A stretch of DNA of 39,963 nucleotides, taken from contig JAJDTJ010000099.1 of assembly GCA_022827225.1 (NCBI GenBank), forward strand, positions 1-39,963, given 5' to 3'. The stretch's first letter is position 1, and every line of letters begins with the position of its first letter. The notes below the pieces were generated by a model. It was not told where the DNA came from, searched no databases, and was given only the letters and a program-made list of their open reading frames with translations. This document shows, piece after piece, positions 32,503 through 39,963 of the stretch. The DNA comes from Candidatus Poribacteria bacterium. GTDB taxonomy: Bacteria; Poribacteria; WGA-4E; WGA-3G. The position numbers and the translations under genes were made by a program.

Positions 32503-33687
32503 CTATGGTGAAGCAACATCCTCAATCTTAAAAGCATAGGGTATTTCAACCTCCTTGCTGATGGGTTTACCGTTCTTCATTGCTGGATGAAAAGTGCTTT
32601 TCTTCAACGCCTCGATCGCTGCCGCTTCGAGTCCAAACCCGAGGTTTGTCAGTGCCACAATGTTTTTTGGTACGCCGTTTTCATCAATGGTTAGTTGTAG
32701 GACAACAGTGCCATCCTTTTTTGCTTCCTTGGCGCTTTTCGGATATTGAGGGGTCGCTCTGGTTTTGTACTTTGGTACAACTTGTTCGGATGCACGCCGA
32801 TTGATAATGTCTGCGAATCCGATCTGTTTCTTCGGCGGTGCAGTATCAGATTTGTCAATCTGTGGTGGTGTTTCATCTTGTTTTTGCAGGTTTGATGAGT
32901 TCGTTTCCGGCTCCACGGTTAGGGTGATACCGTTTGATACAAGCGTTGCCTTTCCACGCCGAGATTTGACAGGTAGATAAATATCCTTAGCCACATCCTT
33001 GTGTCTTTCTTGGATAAACTTAATCTGTTCTTGATAGTAGCTGACGGCATCCGCTTTTGCGGCGGCTTGGAGGCTTGGGTCGTTCTGAATACGTGCGAGA
33101 TCTTTTCTGAGCTCAAGGACTTCGGGGTGCTCTTCGATTATAGATTCTTGGTATACCTCCAAGTCGATTGCGAGGGTCACGGTGTAAGTGCCGGGTTGTA
33201 GTTGAAAATATTTCTGGATGTCTTTCATTGAGAGTTCCTGATTTTCGGATGCTTTGAGTTCAAACCCTTGGACGCATCGGACGCTCTTTCCATCGTTACC
33301 GACGACGTATTTTTGCGGGTTCTCTTGTGTAATGAGATGTTGGGGTTCAACGGTTTGTCCGTTCGCGTCTGTCACGGTTATTTTTGAAAATGCGCCTCTC
33401 GTTGCAACGCTGACAAACGGGACGAGCAGATCGAATTTCCCGTTCTGAATGTTGAGGTTCAGTGGGATAGCTTCGTTTGCTGCATAGTTCATTTTCGGTG
33501 TTGAAATTTGGAGGGCCGCAAGTGCTTGCGACGTTTCCGCTTCTGTAGTCGATGCGGTTTCGTTGGTTTGTGTCGTCGTTGTTTGCAAGCCTCCGAGACA
33601 TCCGGTAAGGGTAACAACAATTAGAAGGCAGCAAAACGGGAGGGTTCCTGCCGTGATTTTCAGATTTCCAATATTACGAAATATCAT
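32503..33687 (-). CDS. lipoprotein with TonB C-terminal domain
   Basis: A 394-residue protein with a signal ending in the lipobox LTGC (Cys30), then a Thr/Glu-rich linker. The middle includes a beta-rich segment (AANEAIPLNLNIQNGKF, later PGTYTVTLAIDLEVY) and a helical region with repeated charged residues (RKDLARIQNDPSLQAAAK). Residues about 305-390 are a TonB-C-type domain (TPQYPKSAKEAKKDGTVVLQ, GFGLEAAAIEALKKSTFHPA). Unlike TonB, it is anchored as a lipoprotein, so it probably is not an energy transducer and may bind envelope proteins. AGGAG lies before the ATG. Confidence 0.82.
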   Translation of the reverse strand: MIFRNIGNLKITAGTLPFCCLLIVVTLTGCLGGLQTTTTQTNETASTTEAETSQALAALQISTPKMNYAANEAIPLNLNIQNGKFDLLVPFVSVATRGAFSKITVTDANGQTVEPQHLITQENPQKYVVGNDGKSVRCVQGFELKASENQELSMKDIQKYFQLQPGTYTVTLAIDLEVYQESIIEEHPEVLELRKDLARIQNDPSLQAAAKADAVSYYQEQIKFIQERHKDVAKDIYLPVKSRRGKATLVSNGITLTVEPETNSSNLQKQDETPPQIDKSDTAPPKKQIGFADIINRRASEQVVPKYKTRATPQYPKSAKEAKKDGTVVLQLTIDENGVPKNIVALTNLGFGLEAAAIEALKKSTFHPAMKNGKPISKEVEIPYAFKIEDVASP

Positions 33688-33716
33688 TATATCGCTCCTG
33701 ATGTGTTATAGGCTTG

Positions 33717-34811
33717 TTATAGTGTGATGCCTAATCCTGCGTGGTCAGTTAGTTCGATAAATCCGTTGACTATTTTCTCTGGGGGTTCAATGAGATCGGC
33801 GCGCCATTCGACTTCTCCCCATGCGTATTCGAGGATCGCGAAATTCGGCACGCTCGCCATACAGTGCACACTCGCGGCAGTTGCGACGGGCCCGCTGGGG
33901 TTGTGAGGTGTTACCATAACGTTTCGTGCAGCGGCAAGTGTAGCGATTTTTTTCAATCCCGAAATTCCGCCGACATGTTTGACATCCGGTAAGATATAAT
34001 CGACGTGTGTTTCGGTTAGCAATCTATCAAACTCGGTGAGGGTTCGTAGCCGTTCGCCTGTTGCGATTGGGATCCCGATAGAGCGGCTCATGTGTGCGAA
34101 TGCATCGAGATTATTCAGTGAGACTGCGTCCTCAATCCAAAAGAGGTGTAAGTCCTCTAATTCTTTTGCGACTTGGATAATCATACCGGGATTAAAACGG
34201 CTGTGGCAATCGACCATTAGATCGATGTCTCGCCCGATTGCGGTGCGAATTGTGCGGATACGCTCGATACCGCGGCAGATGGCGGGTGTTAGGTTGCCCT
34301 GCGATATATTTGAGACGGAGACATCGTCGAAGGGTGCGCATTTTATCGCGGTGAACCCTTCGGCAACAGCGCGTTCTGCGTTGTTAGCGAACCCAGAGGG
34401 ACTGCGGTCCAGAGTGGCGCGGTTAATATTGGCGTAGAGGCGTACCTTTTTTCGACACGGACCGCCTAACAACTGATAGCTTGGTAGGTTTAAGGTCTTG
34501 CCGATCAAATCCCACATCGCCTGCTCAATTCCGCTGCATGCGGTATGATAGGTGTGGCTTTCGGTGTCGCGATAGAAACGTTGTCGAAATGATTCGAGTT
34601 GGAATGGGTTCCATCCGATGAGCGTGGGTTTGAGGGTGTCGATAGTGTGTCGAACGCGGTCGTCATCTCTACCGTGAGAAGCCTCGCCGATGCCGGTTAT
34701 CCCGTTGTCGGCGTGCACCTTGACGAAGAGCCAATTTCCGCGATGGTTTACTTGAACGACTTCGGTTTCTATGTCCGTGATTTTTAGGTCTGTGATTTTT
34801 AGTGTGTGCAT
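33717..34811 (-). CDS. galactonate-dehydratase-like enzyme (enolase superfamily)
   Basis: A 364-residue acid-sugar dehydratase-type protein. Likely active-site residues are Lys157 (AIKCAPFD), Asp201 and His203 (VDCHSRF), Glu227 (WIEDAV), Glu253 (ATGERL) and His303 (TPHNPSGP), the D/E/E metal set plus His bases typical of the mandelate-racemase group that includes D-galactonate dehydratase. It would dehydrate a sugar acid to a 2-keto-3-deoxy acid. No Shine-Dalgarno precedes ATG 34811. A ThuA gene lies 53 bp upstream on the same strand, suggesting joint sugar use. Confidence 0.87.
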   Translation of the reverse strand: MHTLKITDLKITDIETEVVQVNHRGNWLFVKVHADNGITGIGEASHGRDDDRVRHTIDTLKPTLIGWNPFQLESFRQRFYRDTESHTYHTACSGIEQAMWDLIGKTLNLPSYQLLGGPCRKKVRLYANINRATLDRSPSGFANNAERAVAEGFTAIKCAPFDDVSVSNISQGNLTPAICRGIERIRTIRTAIGRDIDLMVDCHSRFNPGMIIQVAKELEDLHLFWIEDAVSLNNLDAFAHMSRSIGIPIATGERLRTLTEFDRLLTETHVDYILPDVKHVGGISGLKKIATLAAARNVMVTPHNPSGPVATAASVHCMASVPNFAILEYAWGEVEWRADLIEPPEKIVNGFIELTDHAGLGITL

Positions 34812-34864
34812 GGTGTTTGGGTTGGTTGTGTGGCGAGGTTGCTATACCGCGCCACACAAGATTT

Positions 34865-35512
34865 CTATGGTGCTGCTGCCCATTTCACGCCTTGCGTGAG
34901 GAATTTCTGCATGCCTGCGCGCTCAAAGGTGCCTGGTCCGTGGCCTAAGGTGGTGTAGAAAACGCGCCCTGAGCCGTAGGGTTTTACCCATGCCATGGGG
35001 TGTGCTTTACCGAACCATTCGGCGGATGCCAGGACATGGATATGGGGGTCATGTGCGGAGATATAAATTTCATCTTCGACATCAAAATCTTCAACACCTT
35101 GGGTTGTTGGATGCTCGCTGTCCTCAATATGGACCGTAAATGTTGAGCCGGGTGGGTGCCAATTGGCAGCTCCGCCGATAAGGTCTACGGCGCGACCACC
35201 GATCCACCATGCAGTTCCATGGATACCGACCAATCCTTTTCCTTCGCTGACGAATCGGAATAACCCCTCTTCTTCAGCGGGTGCCAAATCGGATACGCGT
35301 GCGACGGATCCGTCCTCTTTGCGTTCGGTACGTGTGAAGCCTGTGCCAAAGACACACGCATCGTAGGTATTCAATTCCGATGATGCTAAGATGCCTTTGT
35401 CCTCGGTTAGCGTTGCTGAAATGTCGGCATCTTGGGAAAGAAAATCGTGGATGACACTTGCGCTTGCGTTGAAACGGTGGTTTTCACCTGATAGAACAAG
35501 GACTTTCGACAT
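34865..35512 (-). CDS. ThuA-like domain protein (trehalose utilization family)
   Basis: A 215-residue protein of the ThuA family, a class-I-glutamine-amidotransferase-like fold linked to sugar or disaccharide use. Motifs: VLVLSGENHRFN at the start, GKGLVGIHGTAWW, IGGAANWHPPGSTFTVHI, and VFYTTLGHGPGTFE at the end. The gene has a strong AAAGGAGG before ATG 35512. It is probably co-transcribed with the galactonate-dehydratase-like gene. Exact reaction unknown; ThuA members act with ThuB dehydrogenases on keto-sugars. Confidence 0.9.
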   Translation of the reverse strand: MSKVLVLSGENHRFNASASVIHDFLSQDADISATLTEDKGILASSELNTYDACVFGTGFTRTERKEDGSVARVSDLAPAEEEGLFRFVSEGKGLVGIHGTAWWIGGRAVDLIGGAANWHPPGSTFTVHIEDSEHPTTQGVEDFDVEDEIYISAHDPHIHVLASAEWFGKAHPMAWVKPYGSGRVFYTTLGHGPGTFERAGMQKFLTQGVKWAAAP

Positions 35513-35652
35513 GAGAGCCTCCTTTGGAAACGGCAGTGCAGCCGTCGTTCACGATAAAAAATTGAACGTAAGAATTGCATTCTGTGGCAATAGTTTAATG
35601 CAGAATCAAAATTGTGTCAAATCAATTCTTGAGGATTGGATCAAAGATTGTT

Positions 35653-35681
35653 TTGACAATAATTTGTCATCGTGATACAAT
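35653..35681 (+). promoter_or_regulatory. sigma70-like promoter of the rightward membrane-protein/purF unit
   Basis: TTGACA (35653-35658) and TACAAT (35676-35681) are 17 bp apart, about 40 bp before ATG 35722. It is a near-consensus promoter. Confidence 0.65.
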
Positions 35682-35721
35682 AAAATTAATACATTTGGAG
35701 AAAGCGAGTTGGTTGTAAAAT

Positions 35722-36309
35722 ATGAAAAAGGAAAGTATCAGGTTAACCCTTGTACAGATTTTAACAGGTGGTATCCTTGGATTTGTAGGTGGTTGGTTCT
35801 GCCTTTTTGTATTTGAGGATTTCATTTGGGGGATACTGATCGGTGCTCGAATTAATCACGGTTTCTGGGTGGGTCTGTTTCTGCTCATTGCGCTCGGTGT
35901 TACGTACGGTGTTGTTGTCGCAGGTGCGAGCGTAGGTATGCGTTTTGTGAGTTTGAAATTCGGTGTAGATGTGCCGTTAAAACGGCTCTGTTCAGGTGCG
36001 TTTTTGGGGCCGCCTGCTGTTGTCGGTTTGCTTGCGCTGCTTAACGTGCCGTGGGAAATATTTGGTAAACCGAACTTAATTCTGGCGTTAGTGATCCCGG
36101 TGTTAAAGACGCTTGCGTATGTTGTTTCGTTACCGATGCGCGGGTGGGTATCGCTCGGTTTACCTGTCGAAATTTGGTATATCCTTGCTATCCCTATCGG
36201 TGCGATATTAGCATACCGGATAGCGCCGGTTGAAGATAGCGAGGACGGTGTGGACAAAAATAAATCTGTGGAAGGCTTCTTTGATAATCAGGTGCGAGAA
36301 GTCAATTAA
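35722..36309 (+). CDS. membrane protein, unknown function
   Basis: A 195-residue protein with four or five hydrophobic segments (about 8-32, 46-70, 86-110, 115-135 and 150-172) and a charged, soluble C-terminus (EDSEDGVDKNKS). Internal Gly-rich helices (GVVVAGASVGMRF) suggest close helix packing. I recognise no family. It lies 30 bp before purF and shares its promoter, so it may simply ride in a housekeeping transcript. The ribosome-binding site is weak. Confidence 0.6.
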   Translation: MKKESIRLTLVQILTGGILGFVGGWFCLFVFEDFIWGILIGARINHGFWVGLFLLIALGVTYGVVVAGASVGMRFVSLKFGVDVPLKRLCSGAFLGPPAVVGLLALLNVPWEIFGKPNLILALVIPVLKTLAYVVSLPMRGWVSLGLPVEIWYILAIPIGAILAYRIAPVEDSEDGVDKNKSVEGFFDNQVREVN

Positions 36310-36339
36310 GCGCGCATACTGGAGGTTTTACCCATCAAA

Positions 36340-37743
36340 ATGCAATATGATGATAAACCGAAGGACGAATGTGGTGTCTTTGGTGTCTTTGGTCATCCCC
36401 GAGCAGTAGAGTTGACGTATTTGGGTTTACGTGCGCTTCAACATCGGGGGCAAGAGAGCAGCGGGATTGTTGCCTCGGATGGCGAGAGACTTACGTATCA
36501 CCACGGTATGGGGCTTGTTCATTCTGTATTTACGGATGAGGTGTTAGCAGCGTTAAATGGTCATATAGCGATAGGGCACAACCGATATTCAACGGCGGGG
36601 TCAAGTACGCTTGAGAATGCGCAGCCGTTGGTCAGGAATTACAAGCAGGGTCCCCTTGCTCTTGGTCACAACGGTAACCTTGTCAATGCGGTCCACGTGC
36701 GGAACCATCTGGAAGATGTGGGTTCTATTTTCAGTACAAGTTTGGACACGGAAGTGATTTTCCACTTGATAGCGCATTCTCGGAAACAAGCGTTAGAACA
36801 CAGGATTTTTGATGCGCTTCGCAGTGTTCGGGGTGCGTATTCGTTTGTGTGTATGGATACAGACACGCTGATGGGTGCTCGCGATGCTTATGGGTTCCGT
36901 CCGCTATGGATCGGTAGGCTTGGGGATGCGTATGTGTTGGCTTCTGAGACGTGTGCCTTTGATGTGGTTGAAGCGGAGCCGATGCGTGAGGTGGCCCCTG
37001 GGGAACTGGTATTTATACGTTCTGCGCATCGCGGTTTGGAGTCGTTGCGTTTTCATAAACGACGGTCAGAGTTATCGCAATGCATCTTTGAATATATTTA
37101 TCTTGCGCGTCCGGATAGCATGATGTTTGGTGCGAGCGTGAATAATACGCGTCGGGAGTTCGGTAGGCAGTTGGCGCGCGAGCACCCTGTCAAAGCAGAT
37201 GTCGTTATTCCTGTTCCCGATTCGGCGACGATTGCTGCCCTTGGATATGCTGAGGAGTCTGGGATCCCGTTTGATTTAGGTTTGTCTCGGAACACTTTCG
37301 TTGGTCGGTCTTTTATGAATCCGGCACAGGATATCCGTGAGTTGATGGTTAAAGTGAAGTTGAACCCTGTGCGCGATGTGTTGAGTGGCAAGCGTGTTGT
37401 CCTTGTAGATGATTCGATTATGCGTGGGACGAACAGTCGGACGTTGGTCAAAATCGTTCGGCAAGGTGGTGCGACGGCGGTTCATCTCCGCATCGCTTCT
37501 CCACCGAATAAGTTCCCTTGTTTCTATGGTGTGGACACACCAACACGGGACGAGTTGATTGCAAGTTCACACACAGTTGAAGATATACGTAGTTACATCC
37601 GTGCCGACAGTCTCGGTTATCTGAGTATTGACGGGTTACTAAAATCGGTGAAATCACCGAGCGATTTTTGCACGACGTGTTTCGATGGTGACTATCCGAT
37701 TCAACCTGTGGAGTCGGTTTCGGAGCAGCTGCCTTTAATTTAA
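36340..37743 (+). CDS. purF: amidophosphoribosyltransferase
   Basis: A 467-residue enzyme catalysing the first step of purine synthesis (PRPP plus glutamine to phosphoribosylamine). A 10-residue propeptide precedes the nucleophile Cys11 (DECGVFG). The glutaminase half has GHNRYSTAG and GHNGNL. The phosphoribosyl half has VVLVDDSIMRGTNS. Cysteines in SQCIFEY, FPCFYGVD and FCTTCFDGDYP match the four ligands of the Fe-S-cluster (Bacillus-type) enzyme. GGAGG lies about 14 bp before the ATG. It follows a membrane-protein gene on the same strand. Confidence 0.97.
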   Translation: MQYDDKPKDECGVFGVFGHPRAVELTYLGLRALQHRGQESSGIVASDGERLTYHHGMGLVHSVFTDEVLAALNGHIAIGHNRYSTAGSSTLENAQPLVRNYKQGPLALGHNGNLVNAVHVRNHLEDVGSIFSTSLDTEVIFHLIAHSRKQALEHRIFDALRSVRGAYSFVCMDTDTLMGARDAYGFRPLWIGRLGDAYVLASETCAFDVVEAEPMREVAPGELVFIRSAHRGLESLRFHKRRSELSQCIFEYIYLARPDSMMFGASVNNTRREFGRQLAREHPVKADVVIPVPDSATIAALGYAEESGIPFDLGLSRNTFVGRSFMNPAQDIRELMVKVKLNPVRDVLSGKRVVLVDDSIMRGTNSRTLVKIVRQGGATAVHLRIASPPNKFPCFYGVDTPTRDELIASSHTVEDIRSYIRADSLGYLSIDGLLKSVKSPSDFCTTCFDGDYPIQPVESVSEQLPLI

Positions 37744-37802
37744 ATTGTTAATTGCCAATGGTTGTATTTTAGTGGTTGGTTGGAAGTTACGAGGAAATTT
37801 TT

Positions 37803-38198
37803 ATGCTGATTTTTATGCCGAATAAAAGTACGCAGAAAAAACTGAAAAAACTGAGTCCGATGGGGACACCACAGGGTCAAAACACGCTTATTTCTCTGCT
37901 GATTTGTGCGATCCTCGGCATGGTTCTGAGTAAGATTCTTCCGTCCGTTATTGAAAAGTTCCGACCTGACCTGGATGCGGTGGTCGCGCAAGAGATCGGT
38001 CTTTACATTGCCTTGGGTGTTAGCGGCGTTGTTTTGGTCGTGAGTCTTCTCAGGCCTCGGGAAAAAAAAGTTTCACCTCTTCGCAGATTACTCTTAACCC
38101 AAGTTGCTACTAACAACTTTTGCCCGTTTCAACACAGTTTTTCAGACGCTTTCCCCACCCCAGAGGGGTGGTATGTCTATAGAAAATTGTGTGTTTAA
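37803..38198 (+). CDS. small membrane protein with repeat-derived C-terminus
   Basis: A 131-residue protein. Start ATG 37803 is chosen for GAGGAA just upstream; an earlier ATG at 37776 lacks a site. A basic N-terminus (KKLKKLSPMG) is followed by two membrane segments (about 30-48 and 70-90). Beyond residue 98 (REKKV) the sequence lies over dispersed intergenic repeats, including the reverse complement of GTAGCAACTTGGGTTA (38096-38111), so the original stop may have been lost and the last 30 residues may be accidental. No family recognised. Confidence 0.5.
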   Translation: MLIFMPNKSTQKKLKKLSPMGTPQGQNTLISLLICAILGMVLSKILPSVIEKFRPDLDAVVAQEIGLYIALGVSGVVLVVSLLRPREKKVSPLRRLLLTQVATNNFCPFQHSFSDAFPTPEGWYVYRKLCV

Positions 38199-38232
38199 CC
38201 TCTTGCCCTCCAGCGGAGTGCTATGTCTGAAA
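38160..38232. repeat. two diverged 23-bp direct repeats
   Basis: CCAGAGGGGTGGTATGTCTA (from 38160) and CCAGCGGAGTGCTATGTCTG (from 38210) are related 23-bp units. The first overlaps the end of the small membrane-protein gene. A further dispersed sequence follows at 38238-38265. Confidence 0.55.
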
Positions 38233-38332
38233 TAGGTGGCAACTTGCGTTTCTTATAGTAAATGGGCACCCCTAACAACCTTTTTACTCACGCATGATTT
38301 TTACTCACGCATGAAAGGAACTTTTTTTCAGA

Positions 38333-38911
38333 ATGGATCTACAACAGATTAACGTCAAGGTTTTCAAAACCGAAGATAGCAAAATCAATTACACGAACTT
38401 CATCAAGGTCTTCAACCGTTGGATGAAGGAAGCGGATTCAGACGATTATCTGAACTACGCTGATTACTCGCATGTTGAAGCAGGACCGGGTGTGTTATTG
38501 ATTTTGAAACAGGCGAACTATAGCATTGACAACGCTTATCATGAGCACGGATTCCTCTACAATCGGAAGCATGCCGTTGACGGCGATAACGCCGATAAGA
38601 TTCGTCAAGCACTCGCTGAGGTGCTCTCGAAATGCGAACAACTCGAAGCGTCGGCGGAATTGGAAGATGCGGTGCATTTCAACGGCTCCAACCTCTTGTT
38701 CATGATAAACAACCGCCATATCGCTCCGAATACAGTGGAAACAGCAGAAGCCGTTCAGGCAGACCTGACACCTGTCCTGCAGCAGATGTACGGCGATGAC
38801 GATTTCACGATAGAGCGCACCTCCGAAGATACGCGCGAACGGTTCGCCTTACGAATTTCAGCGAATTCGGACAAACCGGTTTCGGAACTCCTCGCTAATT
38901 TGGGAGCCTAA
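38333..38911 (+). CDS. conserved-looking soluble protein, unknown function
   Basis: A 192-residue protein, mixed alpha/beta, without membrane segments. A region with ADYSHVEAGPGVLLI and AYHEHGFLYNRKHA is notable for His and aromatic residues, and the C-terminus (RFALRISANSDKPVSELLANLGA) looks like a closing beta strand and helix. It lacks the GG tail of sulfur-carrier proteins. The stop is 1 bp before the adenylyltransferase start, so the two are almost certainly translated together. The ribosome-binding site is weak. I do not recognise the family. Confidence 0.72.
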   Translation: MDLQQINVKVFKTEDSKINYTNFIKVFNRWMKEADSDDYLNYADYSHVEAGPGVLLILKQANYSIDNAYHEHGFLYNRKHAVDGDNADKIRQALAEVLSKCEQLEASAELEDAVHFNGSNLLFMINNRHIAPNTVETAEAVQADLTPVLQQMYGDDDFTIERTSEDTRERFALRISANSDKPVSELLANLGA

Positions 38912-38912
38912 G

Positions 38913-39719
38913 ATGTTTAACTTCAGCAAGGAACAGATTGAACGCTACAGCCGACATATCATCCTCAAAGAGGTCGGTGGGATGGGGCAGACGCGGCTGC
39001 TTGAATCGAAAGTACTGCTCATCGGTGCTGGTGGACTCGGCTCTCCCGTCGGTGTCTATCTCGCCGCCGCGGGGGTCGGCACGCTCGGTATTATTGACGA
39101 TGATGTCGTCGATCTCAGTAATTTGCAACGCCAAATTTTGCACGGCACCAGCGACATCGGCATCCCAAAAACGAAATCAGCAGAAGCCACGATCACGGAG
39201 ATGAACCCCGATGTCAAAGTCGTTCCTTACAATGAGCGGATTAACTCCGAAAACGCTTTCCAGATTTTGGAACAATACGATCTGATTGTAGACGGGTGTG
39301 ACAACCTACCGACGCGTTACCTCCTCAACGACGCAGCCGTTATGTTGGGTAAACCGATTGTACACGGCAGCATCTTCCAGTTTGAAGGGCAAGTTACCGT
39401 ACTCTATCCGGGCAAGGGTCCGTGCTACCGATGCCTCTATCCGGAACCGCCACCAGCGGGAATGGTACCGAGCTGCCAAGAGGCAGGTGTCTTCGGCGTG
39501 TTACCGGGTATCATCGGGACAATCCAGGCTGTTGAAGCGATTAAAATCCTGCTGGACATTGGCGATTCCTTAATCGGAACGCTTCTGCTTTTTGACGCGC
39601 TAACGATGAATTTCAACCGATTGAAACTCCGTCAAGATAGTGGGTGCCCAATGTGCGGTGAGGATCCTACCATTCATGAATTGATTGATTACGAGGAATT
39701 TTGCCAGGTGCAGTGGTAG
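38913..39719 (+). CDS. moeB: MoeB/ThiF-type adenylyltransferase (E1-like)
   Basis: A 268-residue HesA/MoeB/ThiF protein that should adenylate the C-terminus of a sulfur-carrier or similar partner. It begins with YSRHIIL and the nucleotide loop LLIGAGGLGSP, followed by DDDVVDLSNLQRQ, TKSAEA and VDGCDNLPTRYLLND. Zinc cysteines are in CYRCLYP and CPMCGED. Catalytic-region PSCQEAGVFGVLPG is typical of MoeB. No MoaD or ThiS gene is in the window; the unknown gene 1 bp upstream is the only obvious partner. MoeB versus ThiF cannot be decided. Confidence 0.9.
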   Translation: MFNFSKEQIERYSRHIILKEVGGMGQTRLLESKVLLIGAGGLGSPVGVYLAAAGVGTLGIIDDDVVDLSNLQRQILHGTSDIGIPKTKSAEATITEMNPDVKVVPYNERINSENAFQILEQYDLIVDGCDNLPTRYLLNDAAVMLGKPIVHGSIFQFEGQVTVLYPGKGPCYRCLYPEPPPAGMVPSCQEAGVFGVLPGIIGTIQAVEAIKILLDIGDSLIGTLLLFDALTMNFNRLKLRQDSGCPMCGEDPTIHELIDYEEFCQVQW

Positions 39720-39749
39720 ATGCTGGTTTTGAACCCCAGGTCCGGGAGA

Positions 39750-39766
39750 CGCGGTTTGTAACCGCG
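39750..39766. terminator. hairpin downstream of the adenylyltransferase gene
   Basis: CGCGGTT (39750-39756) pairs with AACCGCG (39760-39766) around TGT, 31 bp after the stop. An A-run, not a T-run, follows, so it may be a repeat-type hairpin rather than an intrinsic terminator. Confidence 0.4.
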
Positions 39767-39842
39767 CCGGCTTTAAAAAAAGATTCAAAAATTTAGACAA
39801 TCCGATAATTGATCTAATTTGGAACTATAGTAAGCGTTAGAA

Positions 39843-39963
39843 TTAAAGATACATGTTTATGACTTCATCAATAGTTCTATCAGCATTGTATTCTCTGAGA
39901 CGTTTTATATTCGCAAAGTCGTGTTCAATCGGGTTGTAATCGGGTGAATAAGGTGGCAAAAAC
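39843..39963 (-). CDS. IS630-type transposase, C-terminal end (cut by the window edge)
   Basis: The reverse strand from the right edge to TAA at 39843-39845 encodes 39 residues beginning FLPPYSPDYNPIEHDFANIK. LPPYSPxxNPIE is the hallmark of the DDE domain of IS630-family transposases, with the last catalytic acidic residue (Glu of PIE). The rest lies outside the window, so completeness cannot be judged. Confidence 0.85.
   Translation of the reverse strand, partial: FLPPYSPDYNPIEHDFANIKRLREYNADRTIDEVINMYL

Noticed and set aside
39733..39775. Possible tRNA because of a hairpin and a TTGTAACCGCG stretch
   Set aside because: Only one stem is present; there are no acceptor, D or T arms.

Overview
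Likely source. The window looks like a chromosomal contig from an uncultured Candidatus Poribacteria-type bacterium. This is an inference from gene content: three phytanoyl-CoA-dioxygenase (PhyH) proteins, two enolase-superfamily enzymes, a ThuA protein, a sugar-phosphate-isomerase-type TIM barrel, a Gfo/Idh/MocA oxidoreductase and several sugar or polyol dehydrogenases, together with a complex I operon without nuoEFG and short dispersed intergenic repeats. No rRNA or other decisive marker is present, so the phylum is not proven.

Layout. 1-8552: mostly rightward carbohydrate and small-molecule genes (Zn-dependent dehydrogenase, Gfo/Idh, TIM-barrel isomerase/epimerase, methyltransferase, aldo-keto reductase, a second Zn-dehydrogenase), with a leftward PhyH and NagA-type deacetylase between them. 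8632-11388 (leftward): a small accessory island. It holds an intact orphan HicB-like gene, two lipoproteins, and an overlapping pair of a coiled-coil protein and a PD-(D/E)XK nuclease-like protein. Two fragments of a second hicB flank the island, and a short gene broken by an in-frame TGA inside a perfect hairpin lies upstream. 11734-15015: an enolase-superfamily enzyme and two convergent PhyH genes. 15211-18034: a DUF255/YyaL-type thioredoxin-domain protein, then tRNA-Glu(CTC), a DUF1801 gene and tRNA-Gln(CTG), all leftward.

18154-32385: a leftward complex I operon, nuoA-B-C-[tnpB insertion]-D-H-[unknown membrane protein]-I-J-K-L-M-N, with a good sigma70-type promoter before nuoA. NuoE, F and G are absent, so this is the 11-subunit form, which does not carry its own NADH-oxidising module. 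NuoI has a large extra segment between its two 4Fe-4S motifs. Between nuoC and nuoD sit an IS200/IS605-type TnpB element (with probable omega-RNA end hairpin) and about 700 bp of structured non-coding DNA. 32503-35512: a TonB-C lipoprotein, a galactonate-dehydratase-like enzyme and a ThuA protein, leftward. 35722-39719: a membrane protein, purF, a small membrane protein, a conserved unknown protein and a MoeB/ThiF-type adenylyltransferase, rightward. The window ends in the C-terminus of an IS630-type transposase.

Most notable: (1) the NuoI insertion, which reads like a small beta-barrel 'LKDG' domain; (2) the nuclease/coiled-coil/lipoprotein island apparently placed inside a tandem hicB copy; (3) the TGA-in-hairpin gene; (4) a repeat family whose end supplies the ribosome-binding sites of nuoL and nuoJ; (5) the TnpB element and structured DNA splitting the nuo operon. 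All functional statements rest on reading the sequence and on family knowledge; no database search was run.
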